64,000 nucleotides of DNA from an uncultured Myxococcales bacterium (GCA_903857665.1 CAIOFV010000168.1:1-64000); one strand, 5' to 3'; shown: positions 45,301 through 54,629, counted from the first letter of the stretch. Notes: generated by a model from the letters alone, not told the origin. Numbers and translations: made by a program.

Positions 45301-46415
45301 TGGGCCGCGGCGGCCGTGCATGGACGCTGACACCGGACGGAGCGGTCCAAGGCAGGCCCTCCCTCGGTCGAGCGACCTTCCGCGCCTGCTCGGCCCGGGG
45401 GGATGTCGCGCTGGCCGTCGGGGACGGCGGGGCCGTGGTGCGATCCGGCCTCGACGGGACCGTGATCGAGCCCGCTCCGGGGTCCGCGGACCTTCACGCT
45501 GTCGCGTGGCTCGACGACGGCTCCGCCTGGGCTGCGGGGGACGGCACGCTGCTGCACCGGAGCGCCCTGGGTGCGTGGTCGAAGGTCGGCTACGGCTCCC
45601 TGGCGCCTCTGTACGGCCTCGTCGTCCAGCCGGACGGAACGGGCTGGGCCGTCGGGGCGAAGGGCCTCGTCGTTCGCATCTCGGGCGGGACCGCGACCCC
45701 CGTTGCCCCCCTGCCCGCCCAGCGGGACCTGTTCGCGGCCGCCACGCTGGGAGGCCTGCCCCTGGTGGCGGGGGCGGGCGGCCTGGTGCTGCTGGGGGAT
45801 GGATCCGGGGCGTTCACGGTGCTGCCGACCACCACCAGCGACGACCTGCGAACCATCCTGGCACTGCCGGACGGATCAGCCTTCGCGGCCGGATCCCGCG
45901 GGACGATCCTGCGGCTGGGAGCCGGGGCGTGGGAACCCGCCTCGCCGCCTTCATTCGCGGGCGAAGTGACCGCGCTGGTCCCGGGGGCCGACGGGGCCGT
46001 GCTGGCGGTGGCCGGCGACGAGGTCGTCGTGGGACCGTTCCTGCGGATCGCGACATTCACCCATCCGCTGACGGGCCTGCCCTGGCCCGACCTGGAATTC
46101 ACGTTCACCCGCAACGGCCCTCCCGCCCCGTCCCTCACGTACACCAGCATCTACGGCCTGAAGGGCGGAGTGGGCGACTGGACCATCGCGGCGGCGGGCA
46201 GCCTGCAGTCGGTCCGACTCCCCGACCTCACGGAGGCCAGCGCACCGCCGCTGCCTGGCAACCCGCCCCTGCAGGGCCTTCCGACCGGGGACGTGGTCAT
46301 CCGGACCGTGCAGATCCTCATCGACGGCTTCAACATGAACGCCTACGACGAGGACAGCCTGTACTCGACGACATGGCGTTCGTGGTCGGTGTCCACAGCG
46401 CGGGTCAAGCGATAG
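42321..46415 (+). CDS. Giant IPT/TIG-repeat surface lipoprotein with Cys-rich and propeller-like regions
   Basis: 1364 residues from a GTG at 42321. The signal peptide ends at ILALGC with lipidation expected. At least five or six immunoglobulin-like IPT/TIG repeats cover about 55-580, each starting with a pattern like ISPTRGPVAGGTRIEATGIG. A carboxypeptidase-regulatory-like domain follows, then a Cys-rich module at about 700-780 with the CSLDADCGPGGACTS style common in myxobacterial lipoproteins. A segment with propeller-like repeats comes next (GWAVGAKGLVVRISGG, AFAAGSRGTILRLGAGAW). Probably a surface adhesin or binding protein. It is divergent from the gsp operon. Confidence 0.82.
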   Translation: MRGSLGFPLSCLLSILALGCSLPSIPGANSAKDVPAPRDAFEAPDNYVAGDGDAPGFALTGISPTRGPVAGGTRIEATGIGFEPGSTLVVGSTLAAAVVVQNGTSILATTPAHPAGWVDVVVQRPDGKTARLEGVFFFEATLSVASAEPAVGPEEGGTPITVRGAGFVAGSRLLVGGRQAQDVRVLDERTLLAVTPPGVPGPRDITIANESGSGNLRRGFRYAASPAVTRCDPPVAPDGDAFDVVVSGRGLDQGTLTVSTGMAQMVGAAADGEARLRFTPSGPGPVSVSFQGPGGTASRTACLWVESAADLSDPTPRVLSVTPSAGTAAGGDDATAIALGFEGAVPDALTVTVGGAAATQVSADSEGRAISFRTPAGTVGPADVVVRGPQGVATAPAAFRYLPDVALASVDPAFGPTEGGTLVRIDGVGLDQAREVFVGPLPAIIVAGPSATAIRVRTAPSSPGRQDVTVVTGSGRRVVLRGAFVFGATSPDLVAVTPDTGSWSGGTLVSIAGSDFVPGVVVRFGSGTATIVDSSDPARLKVLSPRSETADRFDVEVLWPDGSSRTLKQAFGYFDPTGYFGGVWGDPVNGSVNVTVLDSYTNLPVADAFAILGWESATPFKGRTDNRGQITLSAEDLFGPIQATVSREDYSTSSLVGVDAENLTLHIDPMNPTSSGGGGGGATTLVPGMVSGTVAGADKYLLAPPDSCADRQLVHGSLCAPCSLDADCGPGGACTSVAGGGFHCSTSCAAQADCPEGYACYSLGNGHAGCLPGPGRPEVQCGTSVTSLFSTVKSTGPGSIADSKGLYAVSARVGEVAIYCVGGLRRFDDGTFVPVAMGIRRHVPVNSARVTDSIDLDLSIPLDRDVDIRLVNAPGGPDGPNDHQVLVALDLGSDGALRLWPDISAVDGERFVLSHLPRDFTGDLADAVLFVHSEANSRTSDTIPYSTSVIPDWKPGQNLGVVEVTAKTARLLDPDERPDATGGCGLAGGGGLILGRGGRAWTLTPDGAVQGRPSLGRATFRACSARGDVALAVGDGGAVVRSGLDGTVIEPAPGSADLHAVAWLDDGSAWAAGDGTLLHRSALGAWSKVGYGSLAPLYGLVVQPDGTGWAVGAKGLVVRISGGTATPVAPLPAQRDLFAAATLGGLPLVAGAGGLVLLGDGSGAFTVLPTTTSDDLRTILALPDGSAFAAGSRGTILRLGAGAWEPASPPSFAGEVTALVPGADGAVLAVAGDEVVVGPFLRIATFTHPLTGLPWPDLEFTFTRNGPPAPSLTYTSIYGLKGGVGDWTIAAAGSLQSVRLPDLTEASAPPLPGNPPLQGLPTGDVVIRTVQILIDGFNMNAYDEDSLYSTTWRSWSVSTARVKR

Positions 46416-46462
46416 GGATGCAGGCGCAGTCCGGGACCGCGGCAGGCGGGTGAAGGATCCGG

Positions 46463-47182
46463 TCAGCGGTGGCGCTTCTTCCGCTTCTTCTTGCCGGCGT
46501 CGCCTTCGGCGCCATCCACCGCCACCATCGCGATCGTATCGTTGGTCGCAGGCTCCTCGGCCGACGGCTCGGGGGCCGCGGCCACCGCGGCGACCGCCGA
46601 CGCCGCAACCGCCTCGAAGGAGATCGTCGGCATCGACGTCTCGACAGGCTCGGGCATCGCCTCGAGGATCCGCGTCGCCTCGGGCGCCGATTCGACCTCC
46701 CCGGAGATGTCCAGGATGCGCGTCGCCTCGGGCTCGGCAGGAGCCTCGAGCGCCTCGAACGCGATCGTGGGCGCGCCGGGCTCGACGGGGGCCGACGGTT
46801 CCTCGGCCGACACCGCGTCGTAGGCTGCGGTGGCATCGCCTTCGTACCCGACCGCCTCCAACAGCCGCGTGGCCTCCGGCGCGTCTTCGGGCACGGCCTC
46901 GGCCACGGGTGCTTCGAACAGCACCTTCGTTTCGGCCTCATCCGTGGACGCCGCCTCGACCGGGGCTTCGACAGGCGCCTCGTCGATGACGACCGGCGTC
47001 GCCTCGACCGACGGGGCCGCCGGCTCGGGCTCGGCCACCGGGACCGGCACTTCCTCGACACGGCCGGCCGGACGACCGGCGTACCGGGTCACGTAACGCT
47101 CCAGGATTTCGTCGGACGAGGGCACCTGGCTGTGCCTTTCCAGCAGATTGATCACCACCGCGCCTTCCAGGACCTTGCTCAT
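46463..47182 (-). CDS. Acidic low-complexity protein with repeated EATRIL-type and FEA motifs
   Basis: 239 residues from ATG 47182 (GGAGGGTCCG upstream), 35 bp after alaS and likely co-transcribed. The first 40 residues look folded (VVINLLERHSQVPSSDEILE). The rest is Glu/Ala/Pro-rich with three EATR[IL]L[DE] copies and three [VI]xFEA-type copies, ending in a basic tail (GKKKRKKRHR). There is no signal peptide or membrane span. It looks disordered; the repeated Thr-containing motif may be a binding or phosphorylation site (inference). No family recognised. Confidence 0.7.
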   Translation of the reverse strand: MSKVLEGAVVINLLERHSQVPSSDEILERYVTRYAGRPAGRVEEVPVPVAEPEPAAPSVEATPVVIDEAPVEAPVEAASTDEAETKVLFEAPVAEAVPEDAPEATRLLEAVGYEGDATAAYDAVSAEEPSAPVEPGAPTIAFEALEAPAEPEATRILDISGEVESAPEATRILEAMPEPVETSMPTISFEAVAASAVAAVAAAPEPSAEEPATNDTIAMVAVDGAEGDAGKKKRKKRHR

Positions 47183-47217
47183 CGGACCCTCCGAACATAG
47201 GGGGGAACGGGTCGCCG

Positions 47218-49851
47218 CTAGGATGACAGAGCGGCGGCGAGGGCGTCAAGTACCCTGGCAGCACCATCCGCATCAGGAATGCCCCCCTGGGCCAACGAAG
47301 GGTTGCCGCCCCCCCGCCCGCCGAGGGACGCCAGGATCGGCCCCAGCAGTTTGCCGGCCGGGAAGCGATCCACCAGGTCGGCCGTGACCGCCAGGATGAC
47401 GCCCAGCTTGTCGCCGTCGGCGCGGGTCATCAGCACGAGGCCCGAGCCGACCTTGCCTCGCAGCACGTCGGCCAGGTCGCGCACACCCTTGGGATCGATG
47501 CCGTCCGCGGATGCCACAAGGATCTTCACGCCGCCCGCCTCGCGCACCTCGCCACCGCCCGAACCGCCGGCATTGCCGGCGGCGGACTTGACCTTCAGAT
47601 CCGCGAATTCCTTCTTCAACGCCTTTTCGTCGGACAGCAGCCGGTTCACCCGGTCCACCAGGCCCGTCGGCTCGGTCTTCAGCAGCATCGACAGGGCGCC
47701 GGCGATGGACGCACGCTCCTTCAGCCAGGCCAGCGCCGCAGGCCCGGTCAAGGCCTCGATGCGCCGCACGCCGGCCGATACGCCCGTTTCAGCGATGATG
47801 ACGACGGCGCCGATTTCGCCCGTCCGGGCGACGTGCGTGCCGCCGCAAAGTTCCTTCGACGGGCCCATGCCCACCATGCGCACCACGTCCCCGTACTTGT
47901 CGCCGAAGAAGTGCAGCGCGCCGCGGGCGACCGCCTCGTCGATGGGCAGCACGTCGGTGGAAACCGGCACGTCCTGCTCGATCATCGCCTGGGCGCGTTC
48001 CTCGACCTGGCGGACCTCGTCGTCCGTCAGCGGGCCCGTGTGGCTGAAGTCGAAGCGCAGGCGATCGGGCGACACCAGCGAGCCTCGCTGGCGCACGTGG
48101 GCGCCCAGCACTTCCCGCAGCGCATGGTGCAGCAGGTGGGTCGCCGAGTGGTTGCGCCGCGTCCACCGGCGGGCCCCGTCGGGAACCAGCGTGGCGGTTT
48201 CGCCCACCGAGATCCCGCCGAACTCGACGACGCCGACGTGCAGGATCAGTTCCTCAGACGGCCGCCGCGTGTCCTTGACCACGACGCGCCCCTTCGGGCC
48301 TTCGATGACGCCCCGATCGCCCGCCTGCCCGCCGGACTCGCCATAGAACGGCGACTCGCGGACCAGCACCACGACGTCGGCGCCCTCCGTCACGACGTTC
48401 ACCGGCGTCCCGTCGGGCTGGAACAGGCCCAGCACCGGGGACTGCCGCCCCTCGCCCCGCGTTTCGTCGTACTCGTACCCGGTGAAGGACGACGCCAGGC
48501 CCGCCTCGCGGCACGCCGTCGCGATCTGGCCCAGGTCCTCGCCCGCCGCCTTCCAGGACGCCCGGCCGCGCACGCGCTGCTCGTTCATCCGCGCCGTGAA
48601 GCCGTCGTGATCGACGCTCAGCCCCTGCTCCGCCGCGATCACTTCCGTCAGGTCGACCGGGAAGCCGTGCGTATCATACAGTGCGAACGCCGTCGTCCCG
48701 TCCAGCCGCGTGCCGCCCGCCGCCTTCGTGGCCGCGATGGCCGCGTCCAGCAGGTCCAGCCCTGACGCCAGCGTCCGCAGGAAGCGCTCCTCCTCCTGCC
48801 CCGCCACGCGCTGGATCACGTCCCGGGACTTCGCCAGTTCCGGCCACGCCGGGCCCATCACGTCCTGGACGTGCAGCACGATGTCCGTGAAGAACGGGCC
48901 CTTGAGACCCAGCTTGTTGCCGAACCGCAGCGCGCGCCGCATCAGCCGCCGCAGCACGTAGCCGCGCCCCTCGTTTTCCGGGTACACGCCGTCGCTGATC
49001 AGGAACGCCGTGGCGCGGGCGTGGTCGGCCACCACGCGGAGGGCCGTATCCGTGTCCTCGTCGGTGCCATAGGTGACGCCCGCGATGGCCGCCGTCCGGT
49101 CGATCAGCGGCCGGAACAGGTCCGTTTCGTAGTTGGTGCGCACGCCCTGCAGCACGCTGCAGATCCGCTCCAGCCCCATGCCCGTGTCGATGGACGGCGC
49201 GGGCAGCGGCGTCAGCCTGCCTTCCGCATCCCGGTCGTACTGCATGAACACCAGGTTCCACAATTCCATGAACCGGTTGCCCTGGTCGTGCATGGACGTC
49301 CCGGTGTACGTCGGGCCCCGGTCGATGTGGATTTCGCTGCAGTGCCCGCAGGGCCCGGTGTCGCCCATCGACCAGAAGTTGGTCGGGTCGTCGATCAGCC
49401 GATCGGGGGACACGCCGACCTGCCGCACCCAGATGTCGCGAGCCTCGGCGTCGTCAGGATGGACCGTGATCCACAGGTCGTCGGCCTTCAAGCCGTACAC
49501 GTTGACCAGCAGGTCCCACGCGAACCGGCACGCGTCGGCCTTGAAGTAGTCGCCGAAGCTGAAATTGCCCAGCATCTCGAAGAACGTGTGGTGGCGAGGC
49601 GTGCGGCCCACCTGCTCGAGGTCGTTGTGCTTGCCGCTGACCCGCAGGCACTTCTGGGTCGTGGTCGCCCGGCGATAGCCCGGGTCCCGGCGTCCCGTGA
49701 ACACGTCCTTGAACTGGACCATGCCCGCGTTGACGAACAGCAGCGTCGGGTCGGCGGGCGGCAGCAGGGAGTGGCTGCCGACGATCTTGTGGCCCTGGCG
49801 CTCGAAATACTTCAGGAACTCGGCACGAATCGCTTGCGACGTCACGGTCAT
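47218..49851 (-). CDS. alaS: Alanyl-tRNA synthetase
   Basis: 877 residues, full length. Class II catalytic core (HKIVGSHSLLPPADPTLLFV, FFEMLGNFSFGDYFK), the editing domain with HSATHLLHHAL and CGGTHVARTG zinc motifs, and a C-terminal C-Ala domain (GRGGGNPSLAQGG). ATG 49851 lies directly after GAGG; a GTG two codons later would be better spaced. It follows pilT by 10 bp. Confidence 0.97.
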   Translation of the reverse strand: MTVTSQAIRAEFLKYFERQGHKIVGSHSLLPPADPTLLFVNAGMVQFKDVFTGRRDPGYRRATTTQKCLRVSGKHNDLEQVGRTPRHHTFFEMLGNFSFGDYFKADACRFAWDLLVNVYGLKADDLWITVHPDDAEARDIWVRQVGVSPDRLIDDPTNFWSMGDTGPCGHCSEIHIDRGPTYTGTSMHDQGNRFMELWNLVFMQYDRDAEGRLTPLPAPSIDTGMGLERICSVLQGVRTNYETDLFRPLIDRTAAIAGVTYGTDEDTDTALRVVADHARATAFLISDGVYPENEGRGYVLRRLMRRALRFGNKLGLKGPFFTDIVLHVQDVMGPAWPELAKSRDVIQRVAGQEEERFLRTLASGLDLLDAAIAATKAAGGTRLDGTTAFALYDTHGFPVDLTEVIAAEQGLSVDHDGFTARMNEQRVRGRASWKAAGEDLGQIATACREAGLASSFTGYEYDETRGEGRQSPVLGLFQPDGTPVNVVTEGADVVVLVRESPFYGESGGQAGDRGVIEGPKGRVVVKDTRRPSEELILHVGVVEFGGISVGETATLVPDGARRWTRRNHSATHLLHHALREVLGAHVRQRGSLVSPDRLRFDFSHTGPLTDDEVRQVEERAQAMIEQDVPVSTDVLPIDEAVARGALHFFGDKYGDVVRMVGMGPSKELCGGTHVARTGEIGAVVIIAETGVSAGVRRIEALTGPAALAWLKERASIAGALSMLLKTEPTGLVDRVNRLLSDEKALKKEFADLKVKSAAGNAGGSGGGEVREAGGVKILVASADGIDPKGVRDLADVLRGKVGSGLVLMTRADGDKLGVILAVTADLVDRFPAGKLLGPILASLGGRGGGNPSLAQGGIPDADGAARVLDALAAALSS

Positions 49852-49861
49852 CCTCGATGCT

Positions 49862-51013
49862 TCAGAAGGAGAGGTCGTCCCCGCCGCCCCCGGACATGGA
49901 GTCGGCGTCGGTGCCGGTGCCGATGCCCTTGAGGCGCAGGGCGAAGTCGGCGGCGCTGCTGGCGTGGGCCATGGCTTCCTCGTACGAGATCCGCCCTTCG
50001 CGGAACAGCCCCGTCAGGGACTGGTCGAAGGTCTGCATCCCGTACTGCGCCTGGCCATTCGCGATGGTGTTCGGGATCTCGTCGGGCCCGTCCTGGGTCT
50101 TCAGCAGGTCCTTGATTCGCGGCGTCGCCAGCATCAATTCGATGGCCGGGATCCGGCCGGAGCCGTCCTTGCGGGACAGGAGCCGCTGGCTGACCACGGC
50201 CCGCAGCACGGACGCCAGCATCAGCCGGATCTGCTGGTGCTCGTGCTTTTCGAACACCGACAGGATGCGGTTCACCGTTTCGCGGGCGTCCACCGTGTGC
50301 ATCGTGGACAGCACCAGGTGCCCCGTTTCGGCGGCCTGCAGCGCGGTTTCGATCGTTTCACGGTCGCGCATCTCGCCCAGCAGCACCACGTCCGGGTCCT
50401 GGCGCAGCGCCGACCGCAGGCCCGCCGCGAACGTGGGCACGTCGGTGAGGACCTCGCGCTGCGTCACCACGGCGCGCCGATCCTCGATCACGAACTCGAT
50501 CGGATCCTCGATCGAAACGATGTGGCAGGCCCGGACGCGGTTGATCTGATCGACCAGCCCGGCCAGCGTGGTCGATTTCCCCTGCCCTGCCGCGCCCGTC
50601 ACCAGGATCAGGCCGCGGCGTTCGTTGGCGAGGTTGGCCAGCACCTGCGGCAGGCAGAGTTCCTGCAGCGTCGGGATGTGGGAGGGCACCACGCGCAGAA
50701 CCGCCTGCAGTCCCAGTCGGCTGCGGAACACGTTGATGCGGAAGCGCCCGACGCCCGTGACGCCCCAGCCGAGGTCCGCCCCCCCCTGCTCGCGCAGCAG
50801 GACGCGGTGGTGTTCCTCGAAGATGGGGTCCACCAGCGCCTGGATGTCCCTGGATTCCAGCAATGCGGTGTTCCGGGGGCTGACCAGGTCCATCGCGTTG
50901 CCGCGGCGGAAGATCGGCGGGCGCCCCGGCTTGAGATGAACGTCCGACAGGCCCTGCGCAATGGCGAACCGCAACAGGCTTTCGAGGTCCATGCTCAGCG
51001 TCGCATCAGGCAT
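49862..51013 (-). CDS. pilT: PilT-family type IV pilus retraction ATPase
   Basis: 383 residues if it starts at ATG 51013, overlapping the end of recA by 8 bp; ATG 50992 is the alternative. Walker A is GAAGQGKST instead of the usual GPTGSGKST. Asp box IEDPIEF, Walker [15 protein letters not shown] and His box STMHTVDA are intact, and there is no tetracysteine zinc module, which separates it from PilB and GspE. It would drive pilus retraction and twitching. The C terminus ends in a Gly/Asp tail. Confidence 0.9.
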   Translation of the reverse strand: MPDATLSMDLESLLRFAIAQGLSDVHLKPGRPPIFRRGNAMDLVSPRNTALLESRDIQALVDPIFEEHHRVLLREQGGADLGWGVTGVGRFRINVFRSRLGLQAVLRVVPSHIPTLQELCLPQVLANLANERRGLILVTGAAGQGKSTTLAGLVDQINRVRACHIVSIEDPIEFVIEDRRAVVTQREVLTDVPTFAAGLRSALRQDPDVVLLGEMRDRETIETALQAAETGHLVLSTMHTVDARETVNRILSVFEKHEHQQIRLMLASVLRAVVSQRLLSRKDGSGRIPAIELMLATPRIKDLLKTQDGPDEIPNTIANGQAQYGMQTFDQSLTGLFREGRISYEEAMAHASSAADFALRLKGIGTGTDADSMSGGGGDDLSF

Positions 51014-52076
51014 CGACCTTCGCTGCCTCCACCACGATCCCGCGACCCACAAGGCCGGCCTTCGCCAGCACCGCGTCGGTCACCTGGGACAGGATTTCGG
51101 GCCGTTCCTGCAGGAATCCCATGGACTGCTCGCGCCCCTGGCCCAGCCGCTCGCCGCCGAACGAATACCACGAGCCGCTCTTTTCCAGCACGCCCAGGTT
51201 GGCCGCCAGGTCCACGACCTCGCCCAGCCGGTTGACCCCCTCGCCGTACACGAGGTCGAATTCCGCCTCCTTGAAGGGCGGGGCCAGCTTGTTCTTGACC
51301 ACCTTGATCTTGATGCGGTTGCCCGTGGCCGCGCCGCCCTCGCCGTCCTTGATGGTCTGGCCGCGGCGGACTTCCAGGCGGACGGACGCGTAGAACTTCA
51401 GCGCGTTGCCGCCCGTGGTCGTTTCCGGGTTGCCGTACATCACGCCGATCTTCATGCGGATCTGGTTGATGAAGATCAGGATGGTGTGGGACTTGCTGAG
51501 CACGCCGGCCAGCTTGCGCAGGGCCTGCGACATCAGGCGGGCCTGCAGGCCGACGTGGCTGTCGCCCATCTCGCCTTCCAGTTCCGCCTTGGGGACCAGG
51601 GCGGCCACGGAATCGATGACGACGACATCGACCGCGTTGGTGCGGACCAGCGTCTCGGCGATTTCCAGCGCCTGCTCGCCGGTGTCCGGCTGGGCCAGCA
51701 GGAGGTCGTCGATGTTGACGCCCAGCTTGCGGGCGTAGTTGACGTCCAGCGCGTGCTCGGCGTCGATGAAGACCGCCAGGCCGCCCTTCTTCTGGGCTTC
51801 CGCGATGGCCAGCAGGGACATCGTCGTCTTGCCCGACGATTCCTGGCCGTAGATTTCGACCACGCGGCCTTTCGGATAGCCGCCCGTGCCCAGCGCGACG
51901 TCCAGGCCCAGCGAGCCCGTGGGGATCGTCGCCACGGGAACGTGCGATTCGCCTTCCTTCAGGCGCATGATGCTGCCCTTGCCGAACTGACGTTCAATCG
52001 TCTGCACGGCGACGGCGATATTCCGTTCGCGGTCGTCGGTGAGAACCGGTGCCGGGGTCTTGCTTTCCTTCGCCAT
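51006..52076 (-). CDS. recA: Recombinase RecA
   Basis: 356 residues from ATG 52076 (GGAGG upstream). Walker [10 protein letters not shown], the catalytic Glu in FIDAEHALD, Walker [12 protein letters not shown]1 [18 protein letters not shown], and L2 with [18 protein letters not shown] are all present. Strand exchange and SOS co-protease. The 106-bp upstream gap shows no clear LexA-box palindrome. No recX follows; pilT overlaps its 3' end instead. Confidence 0.98.
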   Translation of the reverse strand: MAKESKTPAPVLTDDRERNIAVAVQTIERQFGKGSIMRLKEGESHVPVATIPTGSLGLDVALGTGGYPKGRVVEIYGQESSGKTTMSLLAIAEAQKKGGLAVFIDAEHALDVNYARKLGVNIDDLLLAQPDTGEQALEIAETLVRTNAVDVVVIDSVAALVPKAELEGEMGDSHVGLQARLMSQALRKLAGVLSKSHTILIFINQIRMKIGVMYGNPETTTGGNALKFYASVRLEVRRGQTIKDGEGGAATGNRIKIKVVKNKLAPPFKEAEFDLVYGEGVNRLGEVVDLAANLGVLEKSGSWYSFGGERLGQGREQSMGFLQERPEILSQVTDAVLAKAGLVGRGIVVEAAKVDA

Positions 52077-52182
52077 GAAGGCCTCCATCGGGACGAGGCG
52101 ACTGTACCAGAGGGGTGCGACACAGGCAACGACGGGAGGCGATCGGCGGGCCTGCGGACGCGGGAAGGGACCGGGTCGAGGG

Positions 52183-53883
52183 CTACGGGCAGCAGGCGTA
52201 CTTCATGTAGCGGAACAGGTTGTCGCCGCAGGGCTCGAACGGCGACACGTCCACGAGGGTCAGGCCCTGCTGCTGGCAATCGCCGATCGCGTAGTGCTTC
52301 CAGGTGTCCGGGTCCTTGCAGGACGAGTCGCAGCCTTCCATCGCGGAAACGCACGCCTTCGGATCGGGGGTCGGCTGGACCGGGTCCGTGTTCACGCAGC
52401 AGGTCACGATCAACGCGCCGACGGTCCCGTCCGCACACGTGTTGCGGACCTTCACGTCCTGCAGCACGGCGCCCATCGCCTGGCACGCCTGGACCGCCTG
52501 GCCCTTCAGGTCCAGCGTCGCGTCGCACGTGCCGTCACCCACCGGGACTTCCTTGCAGGACGTCGGCGGCGGGGTCGGATCGACCGGCGTGCCGGCGGTG
52601 CAGCAGGACGCCACCCACACCGACACTCCCGTGGTCGGATCCTGCTGGACCATCTTGAGGCCCTGCAGTCCCATGCCCATCGCGCTGCACTGGTGGGCAG
52701 CCTGCAGCTTCGGATCGATCGTGGAATCGGCCATCGCCAGCGGCAGCGTCACCTCGGTGCAGGTGCCGGTCACCGGGGGCTGCGGCTGCGTGGGCCCGCA
52801 GCAGGAGGCCCACCACAGGTACACGTTGCCCGCCGCGTCGGGGGCGTCGGGCTGGATGTCCTGCAGGGACAGTCCCATCGCGCGGCACTGCTGGTCGGCG
52901 GCCATCTTGGGATCCGAGTACATGGGATCGGGGTTCGCCGGGTCGGCCTTCACCGGGATCCGCGTGCAGGTCGTCGGGTCGGGCACGGGCGTCGGCACCG
53001 GGGCGCCGCAGCACACGGCGAACCACGTCCTCACGACGCCGGCCGAGTCCATGTCCCCGGCCTTGACGTCCGTCAACTGCAGGTTGGTGCCCGAGCACAA
53101 CTTCGTCGCCATCTCCTTGGGATCCATGTTCGGGTCGCCCGGGAAGGGCAGTTCCTGGCAGGTGCCAGTCACCGGGGGCTGCGGCTGCGTGGGCCCGCAG
53201 CAGGAGGCCCACCACAGGTACACGTTGCCCGCCGCGTCGGGGGCGTCGGGCTGGATGTCCTGCAGGGACAGTCCCATCGCACGGCACTGCTGGTCGGCGG
53301 CCATCTTGGGATCCGAGTACATGGGATCGGGGTTCGCCGGGTCGGCCTTCACCGGGATCCGCGTGCATCCCGTCGGCGTCGGGGTCGGAACCGGCGGCGG
53401 GTCGGTCGGCTTGACGTCACCATAGTTGCAACAGGTGAACGCCACGCCACCGGGACGCCCGTCCGGGCAGGTCAGCAGGGCGTGCAGGTCGATCAACTCG
53501 GCGCCGCTGACCGCGCAGGTGTCCACGGCCTTGCGGCCCCAGTCCGCCGTGATGTCGCAGGCTACGGGATCACCCAGCCGTCCCGCGAAGCACACGGACG
53601 CCGCAGGAGCCGTCCCACCGGAGGCGACCGGCATGCACAGCCCGCCGGCGACATCCGGGCAGGCCACGCAGCGACCGCTGGCGTCCGGCACGCAGGCGGC
53701 GTCGCACTTTTCGGGAAGGCACGCGGCCCCCGTGCCGCAATCGGAGTCGGAAACGCACGTCACCAGTTGGAACCCGGCCGTCGAGTCCTTCGACGCGCCG
53801 TCGGCGACGGTGCCGCCGTTGCAGGCCACCCCGCCCAGCAGGCCGACGGCCAGGATCGACACGAACCCCGTTGTCTTCTTCAT
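52183..53883 (-). CDS. Cys-rich lipoprotein with seven tandem copies of an unrecognised repeat
   Basis: 566 residues from ATG 53883 (AGGAACGCA upstream). The signal peptide ends at LGGVAC. A short Cys module ([15 protein letters not shown]) is followed by seven units of about 60-80 residues, each with an opening Cys, a middle Cys-x3-G-x2-L-x-[DGE]-[ILV] core and a closing Cys-Cys (for instance [11 protein letters not shown] then WWASCC). Units are joined by Pro/Thr linkers. Two units are nearly identical in DNA. Probably a disulfide-rich surface protein; function unknown. Confidence 0.8.
   Translation of the reverse strand: MKKTTGFVSILAVGLLGGVACNGGTVADGASKDSTAGFQLVTCVSDSDCGTGAACLPEKCDAACVPDASGRCVACPDVAGGLCMPVASGGTAPAASVCFAGRLGDPVACDITADWGRKAVDTCAVSGAELIDLHALLTCPDGRPGGVAFTCCNYGDVKPTDPPPVPTPTPTGCTRIPVKADPANPDPMYSDPKMAADQQCRAMGLSLQDIQPDAPDAAGNVYLWWASCCGPTQPQPPVTGTCQELPFPGDPNMDPKEMATKLCSGTNLQLTDVKAGDMDSAGVVRTWFAVCCGAPVPTPVPDPTTCTRIPVKADPANPDPMYSDPKMAADQQCRAMGLSLQDIQPDAPDAAGNVYLWWASCCGPTQPQPPVTGTCTEVTLPLAMADSTIDPKLQAAHQCSAMGMGLQGLKMVQQDPTTGVSVWVASCCTAGTPVDPTPPPTSCKEVPVGDGTCDATLDLKGQAVQACQAMGAVLQDVKVRNTCADGTVGALIVTCCVNTDPVQPTPDPKACVSAMEGCDSSCKDPDTWKHYAIGDCQQQGLTLVDVSPFEPCGDNLFRYMKYACCP
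52759..52968 (-). repeat. 210-bp direct repeat, copy B (within the Cys-rich lipoprotein gene)
   Basis: Matches 53158-53367 at an offset of exactly 399 bp with two differences that I could find (52768 against 53167, and 52882 against 53281). It encodes the third unit of the repeat protein. Confidence 0.9.
53158..53367 (-). repeat. 210-bp direct repeat, copy A (within the Cys-rich lipoprotein gene)
   Basis: Partner of 52759-52968. It encodes the second unit of the repeat protein (the first of the [10 protein letters not shown] type). Near-identity against clearly diverged neighbouring units indicates recent duplication or gene conversion. Confidence 0.9.
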
Positions 53884-53926
53884 TGCGTTCCTCCCCTGCG
53901 GGCCATTCGGGAAATCAGTCGCAATA

Positions 53927-53932
53927 AGTATA
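53927..53932 (-). promoter_or_regulatory. Candidate -10 of the Cys-rich lipoprotein gene
   Basis: Minus strand TATACT, five of six to consensus, in an unusually AT-rich patch (about 53910-53955). It lies about 44 bp before the ATG. No convincing -35 was found at 16-18 bp. Confidence 0.35.
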
Positions 53933-53967
53933 CGACAATGCCTGAAGAAATACCTCGGCTGCGGGCG

Positions 53968-54579
53968 TCACGCGCCGGGCCGCCGGGACCCGAGCCGTCG
54001 AAGCAGCGCATGTCCCAGTCGCACCGGCGCCCAGCCCCGGCCTTCCCGGGTGATCGGTCCGGCATGGATGCACAGGCCTCCCACGAGCCACCCGGCCAGG
54101 GGCGTTTCCCGGGGGGGCGGGAAGGCCGCCTGTACGGCCTGCAGCGCCGCCTCGCCTTCGACCAGGGCCAGCGTGAAGGCCACCGGCTCGGGCGTGCTCA
54201 CCTCCAGGCCGATCTCCCGCAAACGGTCGCACACGAGCCGGACGGCCCCGGCAAGTTCCGCCCCCTTCGACGTGACCACCGCCACGATCCGCGCGCTGTC
54301 CGGCCCCTCGACCACGAGGCTCGGCGGCGCCAGTTGCACGGCGAACTCCTCCAGTTCCCGGGCGACCGCGCGCAGGACCTCCACCGGGGCGTCGTCGGCC
54401 GGCACGTCGGCAACGGGCGCCACCGCCAGAGGCGCCACGTACTGGTGCGGAGGCACCCAGGAAAGGCTCCCCGAAACGGGGCCCAGATCGATCGACAACC
54501 GCCGGACCACGTCCAGCAGGCCGTTCGCCACGGGAACGGTGGGTTCGATCACGGCCCCCACCAGGTCAACGGACGTCAT
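53968..54579 (-). CDS. Possible degenerate 2H phosphoesterase-like (ThpR-type) protein
   Basis: 203 residues from ATG 54579 (AGGAGGAG upstream). The pattern of strands and helices resembles ThpR/LigT: a LSWVPPHQYVAPLAV strand where the first HxT motif would be, a long helix (EVLRAVARELEEFA), RIVAVVTSKGAELAGAVRLV, and PVAFTLALVEG where the second HxT would be. Neither catalytic His-x-Thr/Ser is in place, so any relative would be inactive. Low certainty; it may be a different fold. Confidence 0.4.
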   Translation of the reverse strand: MTSVDLVGAVIEPTVPVANGLLDVVRRLSIDLGPVSGSLSWVPPHQYVAPLAVAPVADVPADDAPVEVLRAVARELEEFAVQLAPPSLVVEGPDSARIVAVVTSKGAELAGAVRLVCDRLREIGLEVSTPEPVAFTLALVEGEAALQAVQAAFPPPRETPLAGWLVGGLCIHAGPITREGRGWAPVRLGHALLRRLGSRRPGA

Positions 54580-54629
54580 GTGGTCTCCTCCTGCGCCGGG
54601 CCGCGCTTCAAGGGGCCCGGGATCGATTG

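Noticed and set aside
52077-52182. LexA box ahead of recA
   Set aside because: No CTGT-N8-ACAG-type palindrome; one CTGT half only.
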